From NCBI GenBank assembly GCA_003212315.1, contig QCQB01000005.1, forward strand, positions 43,196-107,195: a stretch of DNA of 64,000 nucleotides, given 5' to 3'. Positions 1-10,712 of this stretch are shown piece by piece. The notes beneath the pieces are model-generated. The model was given only the letters and a program-made list of their open reading frames with translations, was not told the origin of the DNA and ran no database searches. The stretch's first letter is position 1. Each line of letters begins with the position of its first letter. A program made the position numbers and the translations under genes. This stretch comes from SAR116 cluster bacterium AG-447-C21. Lineage in GTDB: Bacteria; Pseudomonadota; Alphaproteobacteria; Thalassobaculales; Thalassobaculaceae.

Positions 1-841
1 TTTTTGATAATTTATTAATGTTGGTTTCTATTAACGACATTACGTCATTCGAGAATGTTCTCGCAGTGCCTTTCATAATAGCAGTGTGTGGTATTACATT
101 ATACGCATCTCCCGACTGAATTTGGGTAATTGACAGCACTGCTGTTTCCTGAGGACTGGTATTTCGTGAAACAATCGTCTGAGCAGCCGTTGCTATATGT
201 GCAGCAATAATTACTGGATCTATTCCAGATTCCGGTCTGGCCCCGTGCGAACCATTCCCACGCACAACTATATCAAAAAGGGCTCCTCCAGCCATGGCTG
301 CACCAGTCCTCATTCCAAATTTTCCTACTGCCAAACCCGGTCTATTGTGCATTCCATACACTGAATCACACGGGAATTGGTCAAATAATCCTTCGTCGAC
401 CATAGCCTTCGCACCGCCAACGCCTTCTTCTCCCGGCTGGAATATAAAATGAACACAGCCTTCAAAATTCTTGGATTCCGCAAGGTATTTTGCAGCGCCC
501 AAAAGCATTGTAGTGTGTCCATCATGCCCACAGGCATGCATTACATTGGGGGTCGTAGATTTGTGAGAAAAAGTATTATTCTCTGCCATAGGAAGAGCAT
601 CCATATCGGCCCGCAAACCAATACTTTGCGTAGCATTACCCACTCGTAAAGTTCCGACAACACCGGTCTTGCCAAGGCCCTGATGTACCTCTAGGCCCCA
701 AGCCTTCAACTTTTCAGCGACTAGAGAAGACGTGCGATGTTCCTCAAACCCTAATTCTGGATGAGCATGCAGATCTCGGCGCCAGGCAGTCATATTTTCG
801 TGATTAGCTGCTATCTCTGGTATGATTTTCTGATCAGTCAT
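1..841 (-). CDS. M20 family amidohydrolase/peptidase (hippurate hydrolase-like), partial at window edge
   Basis: Reverse-strand reading from ATG at 839-841 gives MTDQKIIPEIAANHENMTAWRRDLHAHPELGFEEHRT..., with M20D motifs RRDLHAHPELGFEE, GLRADMDALP, HACGHDGHTTMLLGAA and FQPGEEG. It runs off the left edge. Confidence 0.9.
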   Translation of the reverse strand, partial: MTDQKIIPEIAANHENMTAWRRDLHAHPELGFEEHRTSSLVAEKLKAWGLEVHQGLGKTGVVGTLRVGNATQSIGLRADMDALPMAENNTFSHKSTTPNVMHACGHDGHTTMLLGAAKYLAESKNFEGCVHFIFQPGEEGVGGAKAMVDEGLFDQFPCDSVYGMHNRPGLAVGKFGMRTGAAMAGGALFDIVVRGNGSHGARPESGIDPVIIAAHIATAAQTIVSRNTSPQETAVLSITQIQSGDAYNVIPHTAIMKGTARTFSNDVMSLIETNINKLSK

Positions 842-909
842 TTTTTATGCTTTCAATATGAGTTGTATTACAGATTTATTCATAACTGAACTAGAGTTTT
901 GAACGCCTT

Positions 910-1350
910 TTACCATGCGCCAGTGTTACCCATACTTGCCCAAGGCTCTTTTATTTCAAGCGCTTCACCCTTTTGCAGAAGTTCAATGGAAACGCCATCT
1001 GGAGATCTTATAAAAGCCATTCGACCTTCTTTAGGAGGTCTGTTAATTACAACACCACTTTCTTGTAAAGACTGACAAAGTTCATAAATGTTATCTACCT
1101 GATATGCTAAATGACCAAAATTTCGCCCCCCAGAATATTCTTCTGGATCCCAATTAAACGTCAATTCTAAGGTTGGTGCCCAGCCAGCTTTGGCCGACTC
1201 GACATCGTCGGATGCGCTAAGAAATATATTTGTATAGCGACCAGCTTCACTCTCCGTCCTTCTAACTTCAACCATGCCAAGCTTACCACAATAAAAGTCT
1301 AACGATTCCTGCACGTTGCTAATACGGACCATTGTATGTAGATATTGCAC
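910..1350 (-). CDS. VOC-family lactoylglutathione lyase (glyoxalase I)-like protein
   Basis: MQYLHTMVRISNVQESLDFYCGKLGM...GHLAYQVDNIYELCQSL...FIRSPDGVSIELLQ is a typical glyoxalase I pattern. Confidence 0.85.
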   Translation of the reverse strand: MQYLHTMVRISNVQESLDFYCGKLGMVEVRRTESEAGRYTNIFLSASDDVESAKAGWAPTLELTFNWDPEEYSGGRNFGHLAYQVDNIYELCQSLQESGVVINRPPKEGRMAFIRSPDGVSIELLQKGEALEIKEPWASMGNTGAW

Positions 1351-1471
1351 AAAATTCTCCTAAAACAGTTGCCATTGAGATGAACCAAAACTTAAATTTC
1401 GGCTGCAGCTCAAGATTAAGTATTAATAACACACATTAAAGTATACCGTTTTTAGAACTAAACGAACTTTA

Positions 1472-2746
1472 ATGCTAAACTCAGTAGGTGGTGTATCTTT
1501 GGTCACTCCGGATAATCAAGTCAAACACAAAATTGAAGGTAATACCTACCGGTGGGCAATTTTATTTGGTGTCTGGTTGATATACTTCAGTTTTGGACTG
1601 ACTGTCGCTGCTTTAGCTCCACTGGTCCCCAAGGTATGCCAAGATTTAAAGATAAGTTATGGGGAAATGGGACTGATCTTGGGTGCTTGGCCGTTTGTTT
1701 ATATTCTATCCGCACTACCATGTGGCATTTTCTTAGACCGAATAGGCCCCCGACGCGCTCTATTTCTAGCGGCCTTGATAATGGCACTGTCGGGTTTTCT
1801 GCGTTGTTTCTCAGACACTTATTTTATGATGGTTGTAGCAGTATCTGTATTTGGGCTAGGGGGGCCACTCATTTCTATTGGCGCACCTAAACTGATCGCT
1901 TTTTTGTTTGAAGGAAAAAATAGGGGATTGGCAATGGGGATTTATATCACCGGCCCCGGTGTTGGGGCAGTTATAGCCTTATCCATCACCAATAGTCTTT
2001 TATTGCCTCTGTTCGATAATGACTGGCGCTTAGTCATAAATGCCTATGCTTTCTTTACGTTAATGAGTGGATGCATCTGGCTAATTTTGAGTTCTCATCA
2101 ACTAGGGCGTATTATCGAATCTCAAATTCAAGCTGAAAAGAGTGGCCCCATCGCAGAAACATTTCGAAGCCTGGCATCTATCCCCAGCGTGCAAATAGTT
2201 TTGTTAATGAGCATTGGAATTTTTTTCTTCAACCACGGGCTAAACAACTGGCTTCCGGAGATTATTCGATCGAAGGGCCTTAGTTTTGCTGAAGCCGGTT
2301 ACTGGGCCGCTATACCAACCACGATTAGCATCATAAGCGCTCTTCTGATTCCACGTTTTGCCACAACTGAACGGAGAGTTCTAGTAATGGGTTTGCTAAT
2401 CCTCGCGGCTGGTTTGGCAACAACTTTATTGCATACTTCGCCTGGTTTTCAACTCGCATTCGGTCTATGCCTGCAAGGCTTGGCCAGAGGTGCAATGATG
2501 ACTGTTGCGCTTTTAATGTTGGTAGAAATACCAAATGTTGGACCTAAGCGTGCTGGGACGGCAGGTGGTTTATTTTTTACTGCAGCAGAAATTGGCGGTG
2601 TTGCAGGGCCACTTGTGATAGGCTTTTTGCACGATTTGACTGGTGATTTTTCTTATCCACTGAATGTATTAACCGTTGTCACATTTTTGCTTCTAGGTTT
2701 ACTTTTAACGCTTCAAAAAACGTTGAAGCATGACTTAATTAGCTGA
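1472..2746 (+). CDS. MFS transporter
   Basis: 424 aa, about 12 hydrophobic segments, MFS-type motif GIFLDRIGPRRAL. Confidence 0.85.
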   Translation: MLNSVGGVSLVTPDNQVKHKIEGNTYRWAILFGVWLIYFSFGLTVAALAPLVPKVCQDLKISYGEMGLILGAWPFVYILSALPCGIFLDRIGPRRALFLAALIMALSGFLRCFSDTYFMMVVAVSVFGLGGPLISIGAPKLIAFLFEGKNRGLAMGIYITGPGVGAVIALSITNSLLLPLFDNDWRLVINAYAFFTLMSGCIWLILSSHQLGRIIESQIQAEKSGPIAETFRSLASIPSVQIVLLMSIGIFFFNHGLNNWLPEIIRSKGLSFAEAGYWAAIPTTISIISALLIPRFATTERRVLVMGLLILAAGLATTLLHTSPGFQLAFGLCLQGLARGAMMTVALLMLVEIPNVGPKRAGTAGGLFFTAAEIGGVAGPLVIGFLHDLTGDFSYPLNVLTVVTFLLLGLLLTLQKTLKHDLIS

Positions 2747-2824
2747 CAATCCGAGTTTCCCTTCACAGGATATTTTACTTAAACTATGATATTTTTAGAT
2801 GGTCGTGACGAAAGGACAAAGTCA

Positions 2825-3181
2825 ATGACTAGAAAACGAATGGTTATAGAGATGGGAATGGGCACAGACATTCGCGGGAAAGACTATACCAAAGCCGCAT
2901 GCCGGGCATTAAAAGATGCTCTTTGGCATAATTCGCTAGGGATAGCTGATATAATGGGCGTTGATGTTGATTCCATGTGGGTCGAGGTCCGTATTGGAAT
3001 ACCCCAACCTGAAAAAGTCAACGTAGAAGAGGTTCTCAGTATTTTACCTCATGGAACAGGTCAAGTTTCCTGTGTAAAAGGGGGTCTTGAGATTGAGAAT
3101 ACAAACCGGAATGACGTTACCATAATAGCAAATGCGGCAGCTATCGTTTATCTTGATGAAACTGAAGGAAATTCGCTATGA
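2825..3181 (+). CDS. Lin0512 family conserved hypothetical protein (copy 1)
   Basis: MTRKRMVIEMGMGTDIRGKDYTKAACRALKDALWHNSL resembles the Lin0512 family. ORF open from 2786; likely start Met at 2825. Confidence 0.75.
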   Translation: MTRKRMVIEMGMGTDIRGKDYTKAACRALKDALWHNSLGIADIMGVDVDSMWVEVRIGIPQPEKVNVEEVLSILPHGTGQVSCVKGGLEIENTNRNDVTIIANAAAIVYLDETEGNSL

Positions 3182-3516
3182 CAATGAAGCGAGCCATACT
3201 TGAAATGGGTATGGGTAACGACTTACATGGCGAGGATTATACCAAAGCAGCAGAACGGGCTATCAAAGACGCATTACATCACAGTTCGCTTAGTTTTATC
3301 AGAACTCTAAACATTGATAAAAGTCGACTATTTGTGAATGTTACGATTGGTGTACAAAAACCTGAAAACGTTAAAACGAAAGAACTAGAAAAACTACTTC
3401 CAGTGGGGGTAGTTTCAATAAACGTGATTAAAGGTGGGCTCGATGTGCCCGATCATAAAAACAACGACCACGCAGTGATAGCTAGCGCCGCCATTGAAGT
3501 AATGTTGGACGTTTAG
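3178..3516 (+). CDS. Lin0512 family conserved hypothetical protein (copy 2)
   Basis: MTMKRAILEMGMGNDLHGEDYTKAAERAIKDALHHSSL is paralogous to the preceding ORF, with a 4-bp ATGA overlap. Confidence 0.75.
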   Translation: MTMKRAILEMGMGNDLHGEDYTKAAERAIKDALHHSSLSFIRTLNIDKSRLFVNVTIGVQKPENVKTKELEKLLPVGVVSINVIKGGLDVPDHKNNDHAVIASAAIEVMLDV

Positions 3517-3592
3517 TTTAAATTAATCGAAAAGACTTTTTAAAACAGTATATCGGTACAATATAACTCAGAATTCAACGAAAGTTTTGGCA

Positions 3593-4774
3593 TCAAACAA
3601 CATTTCTTTCTGTCAATGCCAATCCTCTAATAATTCTCTCATGACTAAACCGCGATAGGTCGATCGTACGATATTCTCCAAACGTGATTAATTCCATTAT
3701 AGCTCTTCCTATAGCTGGAGACTGTTGTAAACCGTGTCCTGAGAAACCATTGGCAAAGAGAAAATTATCAATTTCCCCGTGGGGGCCTATAACTCCATTT
3801 TGATCCAAAGTATTGTAGTCATACCATCCCGCCCATGCATTGGTGACCTTGACCGCTTCAAAAGCAGGAATGCGGTGAGCTATTGCAGGCCAAATGATGT
3901 CGTCGAAAAGAGGGTAGTCTATCTCCATGTCATCCCACGAATCCGGGTCAAGATGAGCAGGAGGAGAGACACCGCATACAAAACCAGTACCCTCTGAGCG
4001 TATAAAAACACCCGAAGAATCAATCACCAATGGTAATTTAGGGTTTAATTCTTCCCGACAGTCCAGCCCATAGATAATACGTTTTTTTGGAACGACCGGT
4101 AATTGGATTTTTGCTAATTCGGCAACAGCGCCTGCCCAAGCTCCAGCCGCATTGACTAAGAAACTGCATCCCACCTGCACCCCACTATCTAATATTACTG
4201 AGCTTATCTTCTGCTTGTGCTTAACTATTTCTGTTACTTCGTCATACAAAAACGTGGCGCCAAGAGCACGCGCTTTTGCTCGAAAAGCGCCGAGCAACAG
4301 ACTAGGGTCGAGCCATCCCTCCCCTTCATATCCAAAGGAACCAAGAGCAATGCCGTCTGTATTCAACCATGGAAACTTAATTTTTAAGTTTTCGGGGTTC
4401 AATATTTCAATCTTGGCACCACATTGACTTTGTAATTGTTGGTTTTCAGCCAGAATTCTCTGACCCTCGGGACTAGCAAGAAAAAGATAGCCTAATTCAC
4501 GCCAACCAAGCTCTATAGGTTCGTTATCAACGCTTAAATACTGGGAAGCGCGTTTTACAAAATCAACACCAAATAGACCAATTTCGATATTTTCCCGAAT
4601 TGAAAATTGCTGTCTCACACCTCCCAAGGAACGTGGAGTTGATGCTTTAGCATAACTAGGGTCGCGCTCAATAACAACGACATCGCCTTGGAAGTGAGGG
4701 CTAGCCTTAAGAAAATATGCTATAGCACTCCCTATAATACCACCTCCAATAATGACAACATCATATATTTGCAT
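3593..4774 (-). CDS. FAD-dependent oxidoreductase (DAO family, sarcosine oxidase beta-like)
   Basis: N-terminal Rossmann motif DVVIIGGGIIGSAIAYFL; DAO-like C-terminus GFSGHGLQQSPAIGRAIMELI. Confidence 0.85.
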   Translation of the reverse strand: MQIYDVVIIGGGIIGSAIAYFLKASPHFQGDVVVIERDPSYAKASTPRSLGGVRQQFSIRENIEIGLFGVDFVKRASQYLSVDNEPIELGWRELGYLFLASPEGQRILAENQQLQSQCGAKIEILNPENLKIKFPWLNTDGIALGSFGYEGEGWLDPSLLLGAFRAKARALGATFLYDEVTEIVKHKQKISSVILDSGVQVGCSFLVNAAGAWAGAVAELAKIQLPVVPKKRIIYGLDCREELNPKLPLVIDSSGVFIRSEGTGFVCGVSPPAHLDPDSWDDMEIDYPLFDDIIWPAIAHRIPAFEAVKVTNAWAGWYDYNTLDQNGVIGPHGEIDNFLFANGFSGHGLQQSPAIGRAIMELITFGEYRTIDLSRFSHERIIRGLALTERNVV

Positions 4775-4972
4775 TATGGAACTCTCTTAGAATTTTGTTT
4801 AACTTGAAAGGCTTGTCTCGGTATTTTTGGTTCTCCACAGCCTACAACACTCGCTTTAAATTTAATGCATAACAGATTTCAAAAAAGTAATCCTAATTTA
4901 TTTGACAATATTGTATACTATTAGAGAACTTCTTGGCTCATCGAACTTCGAAAGTATTATGGAAAATAGAAT

Positions 4973-7810
4973 ATGGGCAAGTTCACTTCAATAATGTCGG
5001 CACCCACCAAGAGCAACGCTGAGTTTTCAGGTGCCATAAAAAAGCCTCGCGGTCATCCAGAAGTAGTCAACATACAGGAACTGAAAACCGAAATTGAGGC
5101 ATCTTGGGGGAGCACAGAGACATCCAACCAGTTTAAAGCAGCTCTGCTTGAGATATTACGTAGGAGCCTAAATAATGGTTCCCAAGTGATAAAAGAACGT
5201 TTCTTGTCCAGAAATAATGGTGCAGAGACAGTACTTGCACAAGCATTTTTGATGGATACTCTTATTCAAATAACCCATGAAACGATTATTGAAAAACTAT
5301 ACAGAGCTCCAAATCCGACCCAGGGAGAACAGTTATGTATTGTTGCGGTGGGTGGATACGGTCGTGGTGAATTAGCTCCCTCGTCTGACATTGATTTGCT
5401 TTTTTTACTTCCTTACAAACTCACACCCCACACAGAGCAGGTCGTAGAAACAATACTTTATCTCCTATGGGACATGCGCTTAAAGGTTGGGCATTCCACA
5501 AGATCTATCCAAGAGTGCATGCATCAGGCTAAAGCGGATATGACAATAAGGACCGCTATTTTAGAATCCCGTTTTATAACAGGCGAAATATCCTTATTAA
5601 CCGAGATGGTCAAACGCTTCCAGCGCGAGGTGGTGGTTGGCACAGCCTTAGATTTTGTGGAAGCTAAGTTAAAAGAATCCGAAAATCGTCATAAAAAACT
5701 TGGAGACTCTAGATACGTTATTGAACCAAATATAAAAGATGGGAAAGGCGGGCTGCGCGATTTACATAAATTATTTTGGATAGCCAAATACGTATATCAA
5801 ACGAATACTGCAGAAGAGTTAGTCACAAAAGGTATTTTATCATCGCGAGAAGCCAATCACTTCGCCAAAGCCCAAAAACAACTTTGGACAATACGCTGCC
5901 ATCTCCATTATTTGGCCGGCCGTGAGGAAGATAGATTGACAGTTGATCACCAGCGAGAAATAGCAACAAAATTAGGGTATACCGATAGATCTGGTAATAT
6001 CGCCGTAGAAAGATTCATGAAACATTATTATTTGACGGCTAAGAATATTGGCGATCTGACAAGAATATTCTGTGCCGCAATAGAAGAAGAACATCAAAGA
6101 AAACCACGTTTACGGATCTCTGCTCCTTGGCAAAAAAATAAAGAGCTAGGAGATTTTAAACTTGAGGGCGGGCGCTTAAATTCAAAATCGGATGCAATAT
6201 TCGAGAAAGACCCAGTTAATTTAGTAAGAATGTTTTATGTAGCTCAACAAAATGAACTGGAATTCCATCCCCATATCTTGCGTCTAGTAACACAGAATCT
6301 CAAAAAAATTGATCGTGCTCTGCAAAATAACAGTGAAGCCAACCGACTATTCTTAGAAATTTTAATATCTAAAAAAGGGCCTGAACGTATTTTACGGCGC
6401 ATGAGTGAGTCGCAGGTGTTTGGCAGGTTTGTTCCAGATTTTGGAAGGGTCGTGGCACAAATGCAGTACGATATGTATCACGTCTATACAGTAGATGAGC
6501 ACACTATAATAATGCTTGGTATTTTGTTTAAAATTGAAAGTGGAGAATTGAAGGAGACTGCTCCGGTAGCTTCCGAAGTAATTCATAAAGTAATATCTAG
6601 AAAAGAATTATATGTCGCTGTGTTATTACACGACATCGCTAAAGGTAGAGGTGGAGATCATTCTATACTTGGCGAAAAAGTTGCACGCCGTTTATGTCCG
6701 CGATTTGGATTATCAAAAGAGGAAACGGAAACAGTTGCATGGCTAGTACGCTGGCACCTCCTGCTAAGTTACGCCGCTTTTAAACGAGATATAAATGACC
6801 CCAAGACCATAGAAGACTTAAACGAAATTGTTCAGTCACCCGAACGTTTGAAATTATTACTAGTTTTGACGGTAGCCGATATTCGTGCGGTCGGACCAAA
6901 TGTTTGGAATGGATGGAAGGGAGCCCTTTTAAGAGATTTATTTTTTAAAGCGGAAGAAGTTCTCCTAGGGCAAAGCCCCAAAGAAGGACTTGTAGAACGG
7001 GCAAATCATGTCCATAGCAAGCTCCGAGATGCGTTGTCAAAATGGAAACAAAAAGACTATGAAGAACATATAAAGCGGGGCTACCCTTCGTATTGGTTGA
7101 TGTATGACATTCCGGCTCTAACTAGGCATGCTGAACTTGTTTTTAATGCTGAGTCGAAAAATGTCCCATTAACAATCCAAAGTCAGCGTGATTATCAAAA
7201 AGAGGTAACAGAAATAACGGTATACACCGCTGACCACCCAGGGTTATTTTCACGCATTGCTGGAGCCATGGCTTCGATTGGCGCCAATATTGTGGATGCT
7301 CGAATTACAACTATGAGAAACGGAATGGCGTTGGATAGCTTTTGGGTGCATGAGCCAAAGCTAAATTACTCTGAAAAAATGAGTTCCACTGACTACATTA
7401 ATTCTGCAATAGAACTATCTTTGAATGGGGAACTGAAAATTAATGACGCAATAAAAAAACGCCCCGGAAACTTTCCCAAAAGGGCTAGAAGCATGACAAC
7501 TGCCCCAAGAGTATTAATCGATAATAAAGCTAGCACAACCCATACAGTTTTGGAGGTAAACGGCACAGATAGGCCAGGTTTATTACATCAATTGACCCGA
7601 AAGATAGCACAACAAAATCTCCAAATAAATTCAGCAAAAATATCGACCTATGGCACAAGTATTGTCGATGTGTTCTATGTTAAAGATCTTTTTGGTTTAA
7701 AAATTCAAAGTGATCGTCGGATAAATCTAATTAGAAAATATATCTTAGATGAACTCCAGTCCCATTCCGATGGTGTCATGACAGAGATTGAACCTAATCA
7801 AACTAAATAA
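4973..7810 (+). CDS. glnD: [Protein-PII] uridylyltransferase / uridylyl-removing enzyme
   Basis: 945 aa; nucleotidyltransferase GGYGRGELAPSSDIDLLFL, HD domain LLHDIAKGRGGDHS, two C-terminal ACT domains (TADHPGLFSRIAGAMA, GTDRPGLLHQLTRKI). Confidence 0.96.
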   Translation: MGKFTSIMSAPTKSNAEFSGAIKKPRGHPEVVNIQELKTEIEASWGSTETSNQFKAALLEILRRSLNNGSQVIKERFLSRNNGAETVLAQAFLMDTLIQITHETIIEKLYRAPNPTQGEQLCIVAVGGYGRGELAPSSDIDLLFLLPYKLTPHTEQVVETILYLLWDMRLKVGHSTRSIQECMHQAKADMTIRTAILESRFITGEISLLTEMVKRFQREVVVGTALDFVEAKLKESENRHKKLGDSRYVIEPNIKDGKGGLRDLHKLFWIAKYVYQTNTAEELVTKGILSSREANHFAKAQKQLWTIRCHLHYLAGREEDRLTVDHQREIATKLGYTDRSGNIAVERFMKHYYLTAKNIGDLTRIFCAAIEEEHQRKPRLRISAPWQKNKELGDFKLEGGRLNSKSDAIFEKDPVNLVRMFYVAQQNELEFHPHILRLVTQNLKKIDRALQNNSEANRLFLEILISKKGPERILRRMSESQVFGRFVPDFGRVVAQMQYDMYHVYTVDEHTIIMLGILFKIESGELKETAPVASEVIHKVISRKELYVAVLLHDIAKGRGGDHSILGEKVARRLCPRFGLSKEETETVAWLVRWHLLLSYAAFKRDINDPKTIEDLNEIVQSPERLKLLLVLTVADIRAVGPNVWNGWKGALLRDLFFKAEEVLLGQSPKEGLVERANHVHSKLRDALSKWKQKDYEEHIKRGYPSYWLMYDIPALTRHAELVFNAESKNVPLTIQSQRDYQKEVTEITVYTADHPGLFSRIAGAMASIGANIVDARITTMRNGMALDSFWVHEPKLNYSEKMSSTDYINSAIELSLNGELKINDAIKKRPGNFPKRARSMTTAPRVLIDNKASTTHTVLEVNGTDRPGLLHQLTRKIAQQNLQINSAKISTYGTSIVDVFYVKDLFGLKIQSDRRINLIRKYILDELQSHSDGVMTEIEPNQTK

Positions 7811-7854
7811 ATCGCACTATTCACCAAACGCTGTAAATGATCTAAACATCTATT

Positions 7855-9411
7855 ATGTCTCTTCTGAAAGCTGTTGCCACTGTGGGTGGCTATACAATGA
7901 TAAGCCGAATGACTGGTTTCATTCGAGATATTCTTATCGCTGCAACGTTAGGTGCAGGTCCAATCGCAGACGCTTTCATTGTAGCATTTAAATTACCAAA
8001 TTTTTTTCGCCGCCTGACCGCCGAAGGATCATTTACAATTGTCTTTATTCCTATGTTTTCAGGTGTTCTTGAACGAGATGGCAAGAAAAAAGCTCTAGAG
8101 TTTGCTCAAGAGATTATGTCGTTTATGGCGGCTATACTACTAACGGTTACTATAATGGCCATTTTTTTTATGCCTCAAATAGTGGGATTAATCGCGCCTG
8201 GTTTTTCCCATGCACCAAATAAATTTAATCTCGCTGTAGATTTTGCTGAACTTACTTTTGTTTACCTACCTCTTATTTCTCTGGTCGCACTGCTTGGAGG
8301 TATTCTAAACAGCCTAGGCAAGTTTGCGGCTATGGCCTCGGCTCCAATTTTACTTAATTTGTTTCTTATTTCTTCTCTGGGTATTTTTGCTGATATTTTG
8401 CAGACGCCAGGTCATGGGTTAGCAATAGGAGTTGCCATTGGGGGACTGGCTCAACTTATATGGTTGATAGAGGCATGCCGGCGGGCTAAGGCTTTACCTC
8501 GTTTAGTATGGCCTAGATGGACACCAAGAGTTAGCCGATTACTAAAACTTATGCTGCCTGCCCTGTTGGGCGCAGGTGTCGTGCAAATCAATCTTTTGAT
8601 AGATGTTATATTGGCATCGATATTACCAACCGGATCAGTTTCTTATCTATACTACGCGGATCGCTTAAATCAACTTCCTCTGGCAGTGATTGGTATAGCC
8701 ATTGGTACTGCATTGCTTCCAAACATGTCCAGAAATATACAAGCCGGACGGCTCCAGGAAGCTAAGGAAAACCAAGAAAAATCACTGGAGATTGGTTTAA
8801 TATTAACAATTCCAGCAGCTTTTGGACTAATGATTTTATCTGACTCCATAGTAACAGCTTTGTTTCAACGTGGCGCTTTTGATACAGCATCTACGGCCGC
8901 AACAGCCAGGGCATTGGTATGTTATTCGGCAGGGTTACCAGCGTTTGTAATTATAAAAATTTTTCAACCTAACTTTTTTGCAAGGCATGACACCACAACA
9001 CCCGTAAAGATTGCTGCTGGTTCAGTAGTTATAAATCTGATGCTAAATTTGATTTTAATGCAATATTTTGGCCATGCAGGCTTAGCTATGGCGACATCAA
9101 TTGCTGCTTGGTTGAGTGCTGCAATTTTTGCAATAGTTTTGAAAAATAGAAATTTATATTCCCCCAGAAGAAAATTATTAGTAAAGATAATTCGAATAAT
9201 TCTGGCTGCCTCTGTTATGGGATTAGGGCTAGTTGCATTGAAGGAGTTTTCAGGGGGTTTCGCTGAGAGTTCACGCCTCTTAGGTATTTGCGTTCTTTTG
9301 CTATTGATATTCTGCGGCGGATTTATTTATTTCAGTTCCCTATTTTTATTTAATGGCATAAATAAAGAAGAAATAGTTGAAAACTTGAAACGCTGGTCTG
9401 TTCGCGATTAA
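7855..9411 (+). CDS. murJ: Lipid II flippase MurJ (MviN)
   Basis: MSLLKAVATVGGYTMISRMTGFIRDILIAATLGAGPIADAFIVAFKLPNFFRRLTAEGSF is the characteristic MviN N-terminus. Confidence 0.95.
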   Translation: MSLLKAVATVGGYTMISRMTGFIRDILIAATLGAGPIADAFIVAFKLPNFFRRLTAEGSFTIVFIPMFSGVLERDGKKKALEFAQEIMSFMAAILLTVTIMAIFFMPQIVGLIAPGFSHAPNKFNLAVDFAELTFVYLPLISLVALLGGILNSLGKFAAMASAPILLNLFLISSLGIFADILQTPGHGLAIGVAIGGLAQLIWLIEACRRAKALPRLVWPRWTPRVSRLLKLMLPALLGAGVVQINLLIDVILASILPTGSVSYLYYADRLNQLPLAVIGIAIGTALLPNMSRNIQAGRLQEAKENQEKSLEIGLILTIPAAFGLMILSDSIVTALFQRGAFDTASTAATARALVCYSAGLPAFVIIKIFQPNFFARHDTTTPVKIAAGSVVINLMLNLILMQYFGHAGLAMATSIAAWLSAAIFAIVLKNRNLYSPRRKLLVKIIRIILAASVMGLGLVALKEFSGGFAESSRLLGICVLLLLIFCGGFIYFSSLFLFNGINKEEIVENLKRWSVRD

Positions 9412-9499
9412 AAATATTTTCATGCAATTCTTTTGCTATGGACGTTAAAGCAGCAGCTAATTTGATAGTCCTTGATGCACTACTAAGGAGCACCATCTA

Positions 9500-10498
9500 A
9501 TGGATCGTATATTTTCAGGCATCCAGCCCTCAGGAAATTTGCAGTTAGGCAATTACCTTGGAGCAATTCGAAATTGGGCACGAATGCAACATGAATACGA
9601 GTGCATTTTTTGTGTTGTTGACCTTCACGCCATAACGTTGCCACAAGACCCTAGAATAATGCGAGAAGCTACTAGAGAGGTCGCGGCGGGCGTTATAGCT
9701 GGCGGGGTTGATCCCAATAACTGTATCATTTTTAACCAAAGCCAGGTTTCAGAGCATTCAGAGTTGGCATGGCTTTTCAATTGTGTAGCTCGCCTTGGGT
9801 GGCTTAATAGAATGACCCAGTTTAAAGAAAAAGCGGGAAAAGACAGAGACGGCGCATTCGTTGGTCTCTATACCTACCCTGTGCTTCAGGCAGCTGACAT
9901 CTTGGCTTATAAAGCGACGGATGTACCTGTTGGCGAAGATCAAAAACAACACATCGAATTATCGCGCGATATAGCTCAAGCATTCAACTCAATGTTTGAG
10001 GTTGATTTTTTCCCACTCCCAGAACCTCGAATTCAAAAAGAAGCTGCTCGTATTATGAGTTTGCGAGATGGGTTGAAAAAAATGAGTAAATCAGACCCTT
10101 CTGACAACTCACGAATTAATATGATCGATGGACCAGATTTAATCGCACAGAAAATTCGCCGAGCCAAAACAGATCCTGAGCCGTTACCGGAAAGGTTAGA
10201 AGACCTAACCACTCGGCCTGAGGCGTTAAACTTAATTACAATATTTTCAGCACTATCTGATAGAACAATGCAATCCGTCGTAACCGAGTTTGCAGGCAAG
10301 GGTTTTGGAGATTTCAAAAGCGCGCTCTCGGACCTTGCTGTTTCTACATTGGGGCCTATCGGAGATGAAATGCAAAGGCTAATGGGGGCGCCAGATGAAG
10401 TAGATAAAATTCTTCATGATGGAGCTTTGAAAGCAAAAGCAATTGCTGCTCCAATTGTTGCTGAAGCAAAAAAAATAGTTGGCTTTTTAAATACATGA
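9500..10498 (+). CDS. trpS: Tryptophanyl-tRNA synthetase
   Basis: [23 protein letters not shown] signature and [13 protein letters not shown] (KMSKS). Confidence 0.97.
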   Translation: MDRIFSGIQPSGNLQLGNYLGAIRNWARMQHEYECIFCVVDLHAITLPQDPRIMREATREVAAGVIAGGVDPNNCIIFNQSQVSEHSELAWLFNCVARLGWLNRMTQFKEKAGKDRDGAFVGLYTYPVLQAADILAYKATDVPVGEDQKQHIELSRDIAQAFNSMFEVDFFPLPEPRIQKEAARIMSLRDGLKKMSKSDPSDNSRINMIDGPDLIAQKIRRAKTDPEPLPERLEDLTTRPEALNLITIFSALSDRTMQSVVTEFAGKGFGDFKSALSDLAVSTLGPIGDEMQRLMGAPDEVDKILHDGALKAKAIAAPIVAEAKKIVGFLNT

Positions 10499-10712
10499 CC
10501 CAAACTTTTAAATTTTAAATAGATTCGATCCGACAATTCTGATTGTATATAATCTGTGTTCGAAAATTTAATCCCTATTTCAAAATTTAGATGATATATG
10601 AGATTTTGATAAAAAGATGTAAGGAATTTTTTGACCTCCAATACTTGATCATATACCTAGGTGTTATATCTATTGGGGTTGGATCTCTTCTAAAAAACGA
10701 AACGAGGACATA

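Noticed and set aside
325-649. Short ORFs 325-537 (-) and 449-649 (+)
   Set aside because: They lie inside the M20 amidohydrolase reading frame, which has clear motifs; treated as shadow ORFs. The same applies to most other short overlapping ORFs in the track.
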